Under the pieces are notes generated by a model. That model was not told the DNA's origin, did no database searches, and worked only from the letters and a program-made list of their open reading frames with translations. The translations under genes and the position numbers were made by a program. From positions 496,001 to 560,000 of the forward strand of contig NZ_SCFM01000004.1 of assembly GCF_004138295.1 (NCBI RefSeq): a stretch of DNA of 64,000 bases. Direction: 5' to 3'. Positions 1-9,052 of the stretch are shown in pieces. Source of the DNA: Ectobacillus funiculus (GTDB lineage Bacteria; Bacillota; Bacilli; Bacillales; Bacillaceae_G). Position 1 is the stretch's first letter. Each line of letters starts with the position of its first letter.

Positions 1-571
1 TTAAACCCACATCAATCCCTACACTGGAATGAGTTTTAGACAGTTCCTGCACTTCTGTTTCAACTAACAAGGATACAAAGTACTTGCCAGAAGGAGTTCG
101 TCTGACAGTAGCGTTCAGGATACGCCCTTGCACCTCACGACTGTTTGCAAAACGAACCCAACCTAACTTCGGCAATTTCATGCGATTGCCTGCAATACTT
201 ACTTCAGGAAGCTGATTCTTCTTTTCAATATTTGTCGTGTAAGATTGCACCTTATTTTTCTTACTTTTAAAACGTGGGGCTTCATTTTGTTTCTTAAAGA
301 AACGGTCAAAGGAGTCTGCAAGATGTTTCAAGGATGATTGCAGAGAATGTGAATCAACCTCTTGTAACCAAGTGAATTCTTTTTTCAGTTGTGTAAGTTG
401 AGAAGAGCAAGCACTATATGATAAGCCTTTTCCTGTTGCTTGATATGTCTCGTTCCACAAAGAAAGGAAGCGATTGAAGACAAAACGACTGCAGCCAATT
501 GTTTTCGCAATCAGCACTTCTTGTTCTTGATTTGGATATAAACGAAACTTATACGCTTTGTTGGTTAACAT
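1..571 (-). CDS. tnpB: IS200/IS605-family TnpB (OrfB), 3' part outside the window
   Basis: Translating the reverse strand from the ATG at 569-571 gives about 190 residues that run off the left edge. The start reads MLTNKAYKFRLYPNQ, the typical TnpB N-terminus, followed by a helix-turn-helix-like basic region. The last visible residues are SSVGIDVGL, the first RuvC-type catalytic block with its aspartate. A GAGGTGA ribosome binding site lies just upstream. TnpB proteins of this family are RNA-guided nucleases that help keep the element in place. The guide RNA would come from the element's right end, which is outside the window, as would any tnpA. Family assignment is secure; activity cannot be judged from half a gene. 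Confidence 0.88.
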   Translation of the reverse strand, partial: MLTNKAYKFRLYPNQEQEVLIAKTIGCSRFVFNRFLSLWNETYQATGKGLSYSACSSQLTQLKKEFTWLQEVDSHSLQSSLKHLADSFDRFFKKQNEAPRFKSKKNKVQSYTTNIEKKNQLPEVSIAGNRMKLPKLGWVRFANSREVQGRILNATVRRTPSGKYFVSLLVETEVQELSKTHSSVGIDVGL

Positions 572-672
572 TCTCTTCACCTCGTCTCTTTCCAAGATAA
601 CAAACGATCATACGTTCTGTTTATATTTTAACAAATTCCAGTACACGATGAAAGAATTTTTTGCTTCGCAAA

Positions 673-744
673 GCTGAAATTCACCCCCTACTTATTTCTG
701 GGCTCATTCCCTTCAAGAAATTGAAGTAGGGGTACTCTTTCAGC
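673..744. repeat. Imperfect hairpin at the left end of the tnpB element
   Basis: Outer arms GCTGAAA (673-679) and TTTCAGC (738-744) enclose inner arms CCCCTACTT and AAGTAGGGG. IS200/IS605 elements carry such subterminal hairpins, and this one lies upstream of tnpB, at the expected left end. The threonyl-tRNA synthetase homology starts right beside it, so it probably marks the insertion junction. Confidence 0.6.
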
Positions 745-1919
745 AAAATCTGATAGAAAAGGTAATAGATTCTATTAGCTCCAGTCTAAGAAAGGCTGCA
801 GTTGTAGGGAAGGTAGATGAACAACTGGTGGATTTAAGCTACAAACTAGAAAAAGATGTGGAACTCTCCGTTTTAACTCTAGACTCGGAGGAAGGATTAC
901 AAGTTCTAAGACATTCATCAGCGCATGTATTGGCACAAGCTGTGAAAAGACTTTATGGTAGTGTGAAATTAGGTATAGGGCCAGTCATTCAGGAGGGGTT
1001 TTACTACGATTTGAAACTAGAGCACAGCTTAAGCTCCGACGATTTACTTGCCATTGAAAAAGAGATGGAAGATATCATAAATGAGAATTTAACAATCAAG
1101 CGAATGGAGGTTCCTTATGGGGAGGCTGAAAAGTTATTTAAAGAAAAAGGTGAGCCATTTAAGTTAGAAATATTAAAAGACATTTCAAAAGATGAAAAAA
1201 TAACTCTTTATCAACAGCGAGAATTTACTGATCTTTGTCGTGGTCCTCATCTTTCATCTACTGGTTTAATAAAAGCATTCAAGTTAACTCGCGTATCAGG
1301 AGCTTATTGGCGGGGGGATAGTCAAAACGAAGTTCTGCAACGAGTTTATGGAGTGGCGTTTAAACATAAAAAGGATGTAAATGAGTATGTAAGGTTCTTA
1401 GAAGAAGCAGCAAAACGAGATCACCGTAAGTTAGGGAAGCAATTGGAGTTATTTATGTTTTCCGAGGAAGCTCCGGGAATGCCGTTTTATTTACCAAAAG
1501 GGCAAATTATTAGAAATGAGTTAGAAAATTTTTCTCGTGAGCTTCAAAGCAGTGCTAATTATGATGAGGTTCGTACTCCATTTATGATGAATCAACGATT
1601 ATGGGAGCAGTCAGGTCACTGGGATCATTATCGTGAAAATATGTACTTTTCTGAAGTGGAGCAGACAAGATTTGCGATGAAACCAATGAATTGTCCAGGT
1701 CATATGTTAATTTTCAAAAATAATCTTTACTCTTATCGAGATTTACCTATCCGTTTGGCAGAATTCGGCCAGGTTCACCGCCATGAATATAGCGGCGCTT
1801 TAAATGGAATGCTTCGGGTTCGTACATTTTGTCAGGATGATGCCCACATCTTTGTTAGAGAGGATCAAATCGAAGATAAAATGAAACAGGAGAAAAAGCT
1901 GCTGACTATTTATGCATAA
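745..1919 (+). pseudogene. thrS: Threonyl-tRNA synthetase remnant, truncated at both ends
   Basis: The frame aligns with threonyl-tRNA synthetase from the middle of the N-terminal TGS domain (residues SISSSLRK...) through the editing domain (HSSAHVLAQA, and DLCRGPH with its zinc-site cysteine) into the catalytic core (SGHWDHY, MNCPGHM, QVHRHEYSGAL). It ends at TIYA near residue 390, where the full enzyme has about 640 residues. About 40 N-terminal residues and the rest of the catalytic and anticodon-binding domains are missing. The left break abuts the tnpB-element hairpin. A GTG at 828 could start a shorter product, but it could not be an active synthetase. The sequence looks like a diverged second ThrS rather than the housekeeping copy, which must lie elsewhere. 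Confidence 0.85.
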
Positions 1920-1990
1920 TAACCGCCTTCCTTATAGCATGTCTTTTTTCAACACTACAAGTTTTGAGAGAAAAGGAGGATTACATACAA

Positions 1991-2024
1991 AATAGGCTAT
2001 AGAGAGGACTTCTCTATAGCCTAA
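1991..2024. terminator. Terminator downstream of the repeat-tailed membrane protein gene
   Basis: The arms AGGCTATAGAGA (1993-2004) and TCTCTATAGCCT (2011-2022) are perfectly complementary over 12 bp. On the reverse strand the hairpin is followed by ATTTTG, so it most likely ends the gene at 2043-2999. Confidence 0.7.
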
Positions 2025-2042
2025 GAATTTTATAGGAAATGC

Positions 2043-2999
2043 CTAATCCGTTTTTCTTCTTTTTTGCTGATTGCTCTTAATAACACCGTCTGTTATATGA
2101 GAGTCAGAGTCAGTCACTGTCACTCCCTCACTAGAAGAAGCAGTTGTATGAGGGAGTGTGTCTATATTCGTAGAGGATACTAGTTTATCGGGACCATGGT
2201 ATGACAGATTATTTTCTATTATTCCATCTGGATTCGTTCGTACATATGAATCAACGTGCACTGTAGGGGTATTTGGTATCTTACCTGGTCCATGATACGA
2301 TAAATTATTTTCGATAATTCCATCTGGAGCAGTACGCATATGTCCTGCCACTTGATGCATGCCAGGGTGGCTTCCTCCAGGAACAGTTTCAGTTGTTACA
2401 GTATGGCTAGTTCCCTCAGAGACAGGAGCGTGATCCACAGTTCCTTCAAATAGACTAAAATCCGCAAAGTCTACCATTTTTAAAAAAGGGAGTATTAGTG
2501 CTAAAAGGACAACTGGTACAGCACCCATAATTTCTAAAGCCTTGCTAGCGCTATATCCATTTCGATATAACCATTTCATATAAAAATGGAGCAATATAGC
2601 AGCAAGAACACCAGTAAATAAAGCACTGAATATATTCAGACTATATTGCCATTGATAAGCATTATTAAACATAATAAAAAATGAACCGTATACAAGTATT
2701 CCTCCGATAATTGGTCTCCAATTTTGGATAATATACTTTAGGCGCATAATCAAAAATACAACCATTAAAATAACTGCAATGGGTGCTAAAAATGGAAGAA
2801 GCGTAACAATACATGCGGTAATTGCAAAAAAGATTAACATCCTCCATATCTTAGGCAAAGCAGTAAAACAAAAGAATACAATCACTCCTATGATCGGAAA
2901 TACATGAGAAAAAAATGACAAAAAAGTTGTCAGGCCGTATACAATAACGGCTGTTTTATGTAATGCTGATAATGTATTTTGTTTTACCCAACCATTCAT
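2043..2999 (-). CDS. Polytopic membrane protein with a C-terminal PDGI..NNLSYHGP repeat tail
   Basis: About 318 residues from the ATG at 2999, preceded by a GGGGAGAG site. Residues 1-190 are very hydrophobic and hold roughly six transmembrane segments. The last 120 residues are polar and contain two copies of a block with the core R-T-x-P-D-G-I-I-E-N-N-L-S-Y-H-G-P, about 34 residues apart. Similar D/N-PDG...NN-S-Y motifs occur, to my knowledge, in secreted or surface proteins of Bacillus, so the tail may face outside the cell. I do not recognise a family and infer no function. It is monocistronic with its own terminator. Confidence 0.8.
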   Translation of the reverse strand: MNGWVKQNTLSALHKTAVIVYGLTTFLSFFSHVFPIIGVIVFFCFTALPKIWRMLIFFAITACIVTLLPFLAPIAVILMVVFLIMRLKYIIQNWRPIIGGILVYGSFFIMFNNAYQWQYSLNIFSALFTGVLAAILLHFYMKWLYRNGYSASKALEIMGAVPVVLLALILPFLKMVDFADFSLFEGTVDHAPVSEGTSHTVTTETVPGGSHPGMHQVAGHMRTAPDGIIENNLSYHGPGKIPNTPTVHVDSYVRTNPDGIIENNLSYHGPDKLVSSTNIDTLPHTTASSSEGVTVTDSDSHITDGVIKSNQQKRRKTD

Positions 3000-3210
3000 C
3001 AATAACAGCTCTCCCCTTGTTTTATCTAGCTAATTATTAAAAACATAAAGATCAATTCACCATCTAACCAAAACTCTTAAAATACCCTTATGATAGAAGT
3101 GAAAATCTTATATACAAGCTAATCATTGCCAGTTTTATAGCAATAAAACTACTTAACTATAATATTATATTAATATAAATTAAGGGGGGAGGAAGCTAAG
3201 GAGTAGAAAA

Positions 3211-3267
3211 ATGGTGTTAATTTCCAGATTCGTCAAGGACAGATCTAATAGATGTTTGCTACTATGA
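3211..3267 (+). other. Possible 18-residue leader peptide in the 690-bp gap before the TSUP gene
   Basis: An AAGGAG site at 3198-3203 sits 7 bp before an ATG that opens an 18-codon frame (MVLISRFVKDRSNRCLLL, then TGA). An AT-rich stretch lies just upstream. The gap from 3000 to 3692 shows no other convincing gene; a reverse frame at 3314-3502 lacks a ribosome site. The frame may be chance or a leader peptide; nothing proves translation. Confidence 0.25.
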
Positions 3268-3660
3268 TAACTCAAGTATAATATTTGTAAGTTTAGATAA
3301 TTCAGATATTTACTCATGAACTCTTATGTTTGTCCTCATAAAACACGTTCCAATTTGAAAATGAAGCAAGGTCTTGGTCTTTATTTATATCATTGCCTTT
3401 TCCGAAGGAGAGTAGGATGTACCTATATATTTTTAAAAATACAAGTTGACATAGTGGTGAACTTGGAATAAGATAAGAGAAATTAAATTCAGAAGATTTC
3501 AACTTGATAGGCAGCTTGTTATCTATATAAAAAGGAGTAATTTACCTGAAAGGTATATGTTTATTTTTTGGTTTAATTCATAGTATTCCAATATGTATTA
3601 AAGGTTAGGGGCTAACTTAACTATATACGTACAGGATAAGTAAGGTTGAATTGGGTATGA

Positions 3661-3676
3661 GGTTATAACTATAACC
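3661..3676. promoter_or_regulatory. Inverted repeat just upstream of the TSUP ribosome binding site
   Basis: GGTTATA and TATAACC arms are separated by two bases, directly before the AGGAGG at 3681-3686. The position suits a repressor operator or a small hairpin that affects translation. No regulator is identified. Confidence 0.3.
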
Positions 3677-3692
3677 AACTAGGAGGATGAAA

Positions 3693-4577
3693 ATGCAAAA
3701 ATTATTGATTTTGGCGTTTATTGGATTTTTCGCGCAGTTAATTGATGGTGCGCTTGGAATGGCGTATGGGGTAAGCTCATCGTCATTGTTGTTAGCATTT
3801 GGAATCGCACCGGCAGTCGCGTCTGCTTCTGTTCATTTATCTGAGGTAGCAACAACAGCAGCTTCTGGTATTTCGCATATTAAATTTGGCAATGTTGATC
3901 GAAAAATGGTCTACCGTCTTATCATTCCTGGATCAATCGGTGCATTTACAGGAGCATGCTTTTTGAGCAGCCTGCCTGGGGATGTTGCCAAACCGTATGT
4001 ATCCACATTCCTAATGCTTCTTGGATTTTATGTGTTGTTTCGCTTTCTGTTTGTGTTTCGTAAGAGTGAGGAAGCAGAAGCAAAGCCGCTATCAATTAAG
4101 CAATCTATTCCATTGGGCTTAATTGCGGGTTTTGCTGATGCAACAGGCGGGGGAGGATGGGGGCCAATTGCGACACCAATTCTCTTAACAAAAAAAGGCA
4201 TGTCTGCACGTAAGGTAGTAGGAACAGTAGATACGAGTGAATTTGCTATTGCTGTAGCAGCAACAGTGGGCTTTGTGATTTCACTTGGCTGGGAGTCAGT
4301 GAACTGGATGTGGGTAGCTGCGCTTGTGATTGGCGGCGTTATTGCTGCACCAATCGCTGCTTGGTTCGTTCGGATTGTTCCACCACAGCTGATGGGCTTA
4401 TTAGTAGGCGGTTTTATTATCCTTGTCAACGTAAGAACAATATTAAACACATGGGTAGCAAATGCTTCATTCCATCCTTATATTTATTTGCTGCTTGTAC
4501 TTGGCTGGGGGGCTGCAATTATCTTTGGCGTGCGTAAAATGAATCAAGATGTAAAAGGGATTTCAAAGGTTTCATAG
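3693..4577 (+). CDS. TSUP (TauE/SafE) family permease
   Basis: About 294 residues with eight or so transmembrane segments and the two-repeat layout of the TSUP family, whose members move sulfite, thiosulfate, sulfonates or other anions. The glycine-rich signature GGGGWGP after DAT is visible near residue 155, and the N-terminal GALGMAYG block matches the first repeat. Two in-frame ATGs exist. The AGGAGG touches the one at 3687, so the second (3693), 6 bp away, is the better start. The gene stands alone with a terminator behind it. The substrate cannot be read from the sequence, although the family often has a sulfur-compound role. Confidence 0.85.
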   Translation: MQKLLILAFIGFFAQLIDGALGMAYGVSSSSLLLAFGIAPAVASASVHLSEVATTAASGISHIKFGNVDRKMVYRLIIPGSIGAFTGACFLSSLPGDVAKPYVSTFLMLLGFYVLFRFLFVFRKSEEAEAKPLSIKQSIPLGLIAGFADATGGGGWGPIATPILLTKKGMSARKVVGTVDTSEFAIAVAATVGFVISLGWESVNWMWVAALVIGGVIAAPIAAWFVRIVPPQLMGLLVGGFIILVNVRTILNTWVANASFHPYIYLLLVLGWGAAIIFGVRKMNQDVKGISKVS

Positions 4578-4670
4578 CTAATGAGGAAGTAACTAAGAAG
4601 TATCTAAGAGGTGTAACTTTCCTGCTTTTTAAAGCGCACTGATCAATAGTAAACATGAACGGAAAATATA

Positions 4671-4731
4671 AAATCGATTATCATTGAAACTATTAGTTTT
4701 ACTAGTTATTTAATGATAATCGATTTTTCTA
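4671..4731 (+). terminator. Terminator after the TSUP gene
   Basis: AAATCGATTATCATT (4671-4685) pairs with AATGATAATCGATTT, followed by a T-rich tail. A second small hairpin fits in the loop. Confidence 0.65.
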
Positions 4732-4791
4732 TTTTTTCGGACCTAGCCCTCATACAGTACAAAGACGTTCATGAGCAAATAAAAACATCTT

Positions 4792-6033
4792 CTAAGTTAA
4801 CTGGACCAGATGAGATTGGGGAACTGTAGGTAATATAATTTCAATTGTAGTTCCTTCATTTACTTTGCTTGAAATTTTCAGCTCCCCATCATGATTTTCA
4901 ATAATTCGGTAACTTGTCATTAATCCTAAGCCAGTCCCCTTTTCTTTTGTGGTGTAAAAAGGTTCCCCAAGAGTTGGCAATCGATCCTCAGGGATACCAG
5001 ATCCTTGGTCAATAAAATATAAGGAGACTTTATTTTTTTCCTTAATAGCTGCCTTTACATGAATTATGCCGCCATTTGGCATCGCTTCAATGGAATTTTT
5101 TAAAACATTGATGAATACCTGCTTTAACTGATTTTCTTCACACACAATAATCGGAATATCCGGCTCAAATTCTACAAGGATTTGAATATTATTCATAATG
5201 GCCTGTGTATTGATAAGAGTTACAATATCTTGAACTAAACTTTTTATATCTTTTTCTTTAAACACAATATCAGTTGGTTTAGCTAGTATTAAGAATTCAC
5301 TAACAATCAAATTAATTCGTTCTAATTCTGTTAATAAAAGATTAAAATATTCTTCATCACTTGGATACCTAGATTTAAACAGCTGAATGAATCCTTTGAT
5401 AGAAGTGAGGGGATTTCGAATTTCATGTGCGATTCCCGCCGCCATTTGTCCCACAACTGCCAGTTTTTCTGACTTTTGAAGAAGGGTGTCTGTTGTTTTC
5501 TTTTTATCAGTAATATCGTTAAGTATGGACAAAATTGCTTCTTTTCCTTCATATACAATAGCTCGGCTAGAGACTTCAATAAAGACCTTTTTTCCGTCCA
5601 AACGTACTAGCCTTTGTTCGACCTGATTAAGAGGTCTATTTTCTTCGCGCAGCCGTTTTAAACGCTGCATTGCAAGAACTTGATAATTACCATCAATAAA
5701 GCTATAAATCGTCTGCCCTAAAATATCATTTTTTTTGGAGGCGCCCAGCATGTTTTCCCCAGCTTTATTTACATAAAGGATAAGGTTTTGCGAGTGTATA
5801 ATAATAGCATTAGGTATAGTTTCAATTAGTTGTTTATAGCTCTTTTCACTTACTTTTTCCTTCTCCGCATAAAACCTCGCTTTGTCATATTGTTTGCCTA
5901 CAAACCAAGCAATGGATACGGCTAACAAGGACTGGATAGTTTGCATTTGTAACGGCTCATGTAAAAAGAAAATTTGGATGAGTGAAAAAATAATCGTAAT
6001 GCTGATAAAAGTTATTCTGCCTGTTGTTTTCAT
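4792..6033 (-). CDS. PAS-domain sensor histidine kinase of the sporulation-kinase type
   Basis: About 413 residues from the ATG at 6033, which has a GAGGAAG site 6-7 bp upstream. A longer in-frame start lacks one. Two short hydrophobic segments near the N-terminus anchor it in the membrane. A PAS domain follows (about 60-180, with NAIIIHSQNLILYVN). Then come the dimerisation and phosphoacceptor helix AGIAHEIRNPLTSIKGF and an HATPase domain with the N box (FINVLKNSIEAM) and G boxes (DQGSGIP, GTGLGL). There is no response regulator beside it, which suits an orphan kinase feeding a phosphorelay such as Spo0F in Bacillus. That target is inferred. Confidence 0.85.
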   Translation of the reverse strand: MKTTGRITFISITIIFSLIQIFFLHEPLQMQTIQSLLAVSIAWFVGKQYDKARFYAEKEKVSEKSYKQLIETIPNAIIIHSQNLILYVNKAGENMLGASKKNDILGQTIYSFIDGNYQVLAMQRLKRLREENRPLNQVEQRLVRLDGKKVFIEVSSRAIVYEGKEAILSILNDITDKKKTTDTLLQKSEKLAVVGQMAAGIAHEIRNPLTSIKGFIQLFKSRYPSDEEYFNLLLTELERINLIVSEFLILAKPTDIVFKEKDIKSLVQDIVTLINTQAIMNNIQILVEFEPDIPIIVCEENQLKQVFINVLKNSIEAMPNGGIIHVKAAIKEKNKVSLYFIDQGSGIPEDRLPTLGEPFYTTKEKGTGLGLMTSYRIIENHDGELKISSKVNEGTTIEIILPTVPQSHLVQLT

Positions 6034-6365
6034 AAAAGCTTCCTCTTCGGTTATAGTTATACAAGTTGCATTAGACCGCAAATAAAAATAGTAAAAACAC
6101 TTTATGTCCAAGGTCTTGGTTCAAATCGTTATATTGTTAAAATTTATAATAGCAAATGGAAACGTTTTCTGGTTAAGTTTTTTTAAAATTGTATAAACTT
6201 CCCTTATTTTTAAATGGAAGCAGATAGATGTAACATATGCTAGAACCTTGGTACCGGAACGCATTCCCGCAAACTGATCTACGAAGTATCATGGTCAATA
6301 TGCATGCCAAGGAAGACATAGTATATGGGAATTGTTTCTAATTGTGAAATTATTCGTAATTTTCA

Positions 6366-6420
6366 TTGACAGGGGGTATCTTAGTTAACTATTATTAGTG
6401 AATGATAATCATTTTCATTC
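6366..6420 (+). promoter_or_regulatory. Promoter overlapped by a Fur-like box upstream of nikA
   Basis: TTGACA (6366-6371) and TATTAT (6390-6395) are 18 bp apart. Immediately after, TGATAATCATTTTCA (6403-6417) matches the 7-1-7 Fur consensus TGATAATNATTATCA at 14 of 15 positions. A bound Fur-family repressor would cover the start of transcription. The remaining gap from 6034 to 6365 holds only a possible hairpin (CCTTGG at 6246, CCAAGG at 6307) and no gene. Confidence 0.75.
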
Positions 6421-6463
6421 GTATCCATCTGTTTTATTAATTTTAAGGGGGAAGTATTTACTA

Positions 6464-8086
6464 ATGCTTAAAGGGAAAAGGAAAATCGCCATATTACTAT
6501 CAGCAGTAATTCTGCTCTTATCTGTTGTCCTTGTAGGTTGTACAACACAAAAAAGTGAGCAGACAGAGAAGGAAACGAGTAATAAGGAAAAAACTCTTAC
6601 TTTGTCTTGGCCGAGGGATATAGGAGAGATGAATCCGCATGTTTACAACCCTTCACAAATGATTGCCCAATCAATGATTTACGAGCCATTGGTTAGCTAT
6701 AAAGAAGGGGGTAAGCTGGAACCAGCTCTAGCTGAATCATGGGAAGTATCTGAAGACGGTAAGGAGTACACTTTTAATCTTCGTCAAAATGTAAAATTTT
6801 CTGACGGAACAGCGTTTAATGCGAATGTTGTGAAAAAGAATTTTGATGCGATTATGAAAAACGTGAAAATGCATAGCTGGTTAGGATTAATCAGTATGAT
6901 TGATAAGACGGAGGTAATCAATGATTCTACCTTCAAAATCACATTAAAGCAGGCTTATTATCCAACATTGCAGGAGCTAGCAGTGGTCCGTCCAGTCCGT
7001 TTTTTAGGTGAAGCAGGTTTTCCGGATGACGGTGACACTTCAAAAGGAGTGAAGAAACCTGTTGGAACGGGACCATGGATGCTAGCGGAATATAAGAAAG
7101 ATGAATATGCGGTATTTACTCGCAACCCGAATTATTGGGGTGAACGTCCGAAGGTTGATAAAATCGTGATTAAAACAATTCCTGATGCAGAGACAAGAGT
7201 ACTTGCTTTCGAAAAGGGCGAACTCGATTTAATTTATGGAGAGGGCGCTATTAGTTTGGATGCTTTTAAACAATTAGAGGAGTCAGGAAAATATAAAACA
7301 AGTATTTCTGAACCTGTTGCAACAAGACAATTAGTCATGAATACGACGAAAGAGCAGCTTTCCGACATAAAGGTACGTCTAGCACTTCAATACGGTTTTA
7401 ATAAGCAAGCAATGGTAGAAGGAGTGACTTCTGGACTGGAAGAGAAGGCAGACAATATTCTAGCTCCCAACCTGTTATATACCAATATTAAAACAACACC
7501 TATTAAGTATAATGTAGAAAAAGCAAAGAGTTATTTAGAAGAAGCGGGCTGGAAGCTGCCAGCTGGAAAAAGTGTTCGAGAGAAAGATGGTAAAGCATTG
7601 GAGCTTGAATTGATGTATGACAAGTCGAACCAAATCCAAAAGGCAATGGCGGAAGCTCTTCAAGCTGAGTGGGCGATGATCGGCGTTAAGCTGAATATTA
7701 ATGGTGTTGAGCTGCCCGTTCAAGTAAAACGCTTTGGTGAAAATGATTTTGACTTGAATTTCTATAGCAACTACGGAGCTCCATATGATCCGCATACCTT
7801 CCTTAACATTGTCTCCGTAGACGGATTTGGATTCTCAGATGCTTTGTCCAACTTACCAGTGAAACAACAGCTTGATCAACAAATTAAAGAAGTATTTGCC
7901 TCCACGGATGAGAAAAAACGAAAAGAACTATACAGCTCTATCTTGCAGACACTACAGGATCAAGCAGCAATCGTGCCGATTTCTTATATTAAGAAAACAG
8001 CTGTGTATCAAAAGGATGTAACTAGCTTTGAATTCCCAGCAAATCGTGATGACCATCCATTCAGTGGAATTAATATTAATAACTAG
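6464..8086 (+). CDS. nikA: Nickel/metal ABC transporter substrate-binding lipoprotein, NikA type
   Basis: About 540 residues. The start at 6464 follows AAGGGGGAAG; an upstream in-frame ATG lies inside the Fur box and is unlikely. The signal peptide ends in the lipobox VLVGC, so the protein is tethered outside the membrane. The mature protein is a family 5 solute-binding protein. It resembles E. coli NikA along its length: WPRDIGEMNPHVYNPSQM, YEPLV, GTGPWMLAEYK, NYWGERPKVDKI and APYDPHTFL, which should hold the histidine that contacts the metal in NikA. It is the first gene of an importer operon under the Fur-like box. The ligand could be nickel-histidine or another metal chelate. Confidence 0.88.
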   Translation: MLKGKRKIAILLSAVILLLSVVLVGCTTQKSEQTEKETSNKEKTLTLSWPRDIGEMNPHVYNPSQMIAQSMIYEPLVSYKEGGKLEPALAESWEVSEDGKEYTFNLRQNVKFSDGTAFNANVVKKNFDAIMKNVKMHSWLGLISMIDKTEVINDSTFKITLKQAYYPTLQELAVVRPVRFLGEAGFPDDGDTSKGVKKPVGTGPWMLAEYKKDEYAVFTRNPNYWGERPKVDKIVIKTIPDAETRVLAFEKGELDLIYGEGAISLDAFKQLEESGKYKTSISEPVATRQLVMNTTKEQLSDIKVRLALQYGFNKQAMVEGVTSGLEEKADNILAPNLLYTNIKTTPIKYNVEKAKSYLEEAGWKLPAGKSVREKDGKALELELMYDKSNQIQKAMAEALQAEWAMIGVKLNINGVELPVQVKRFGENDFDLNFYSNYGAPYDPHTFLNIVSVDGFGFSDALSNLPVKQQLDQQIKEVFASTDEKKRKELYSSILQTLQDQAAIVPISYIKKTAVYQKDVTSFEFPANRDDHPFSGININN

Positions 8087-8107
8087 GAAACGGCAGGAGG
8101 AGAAATA

Positions 8108-9052
8108 ATGGGTAGCTATATTATGAAACGACTTTTTGCCATCATTCCTATTTTTCTCTTTGCCACACTGCTTACTTTTTTGTTCATTCATCTGTCGCCG
8201 GTCGACCCTGCTGAAGCATATTTGGCAGCTGCCCATATTCAACCGACAGCGGAGATGTTAGAACAAAAAAGACAGGAGTTTGGTCTAGATCAGCCGCTGT
8301 TTGTGCAATATATCCAATCTCTTATTAAGATATGCCAACTTGATTTTGGCATATCTTATCTTTCTAACAAGCCAGTTTGGCAGGAGGTTGTATACCGGAT
8401 GCCTGCAACGGTCCAACTTGCCTTTACTAGCATTTTCCTAGCCGTACTCGTTAGTGTGCCTATCGGATTTTTAGCTGCAGTGAAGAGAAACGGGGTCATC
8501 GATCAGTTCAGCAGAATTCTAGCTTTTTTGGGTGCTTCCATTCCACAGTTTTGGCTTGGTTATCTATTAATCTATTTGTTTTCTGTGAAATTTGATCTGT
8601 TTCCTGTAGAGGGGACGGGAACGTGGCTGCACTTTATTCTTCCGTCCGTAACGCTGGCTTTACCGCTAATTGCTATTTATACTCGTTTGCTGCGCATTAG
8701 TGTACTGGAGAATTTGCAGGATTTCTATGTCTTGTATGCTAGAACAAGAGGTATTCACGAGCGTGCCATTATGGTAAAGCATGTATTAAAAATTGCAATT
8801 TTACCGATGATTACGGGGATTGGGATGAATTTTGGCAAGCTGCTGACGGGAACGATTATTGTTGAGTCCGTTTTTTCATGGCCTGGGTTTGGCCGTTATT
8901 TTATTGAGGCGATTTTTAACCGGGATATACCAGTCATCCAATGCTATGTGTTTCTTGCGGCCTGTCTATTTATTTTGTGCAACCTGATTGTAGATATTGT
9001 ACAAATGTATATGGATCCGCGCATCTCTTGGAAAGGGGGAACGGATCAATGA
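8108..9052 (+). CDS. nikB: NikB-type ABC transporter permease
   Basis: About 314 residues, six transmembrane segments, in the DppB/OppB/NikB family. The coupling (EAA-like) loop is visible in LYARTRGIHERAIMVKHVLK. The C-terminal part (ENIF/ESVFSWPGFGRY, IFNRDIPVIQC, LIVDI, DPRI) closely follows E. coli NikB. An AGGAGG site lies 6 bp ahead of the ATG. It forms the membrane channel with NikC for the substrate delivered by NikA, and its stop overlaps the nikC start (ATGA), a sign of coupled translation. Confidence 0.87.
   Translation: MGSYIMKRLFAIIPIFLFATLLTFLFIHLSPVDPAEAYLAAAHIQPTAEMLEQKRQEFGLDQPLFVQYIQSLIKICQLDFGISYLSNKPVWQEVVYRMPATVQLAFTSIFLAVLVSVPIGFLAAVKRNGVIDQFSRILAFLGASIPQFWLGYLLIYLFSVKFDLFPVEGTGTWLHFILPSVTLALPLIAIYTRLLRISVLENLQDFYVLYARTRGIHERAIMVKHVLKIAILPMITGIGMNFGKLLTGTIIVESVFSWPGFGRYFIEAIFNRDIPVIQCYVFLAACLFILCNLIVDIVQMYMDPRISWKGGTDQ

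Noticed and set aside
3314-3502. 62-codon reverse frame in the gap before the TSUP gene
   Set aside because: No ribosome site, no recognisable protein features.
6246-6312. Riboswitch upstream of the nik operon
   Set aside because: Only a 6-bp closing stem is clear, it lies upstream of the predicted promoter, and no NiCo or other known signature was found.
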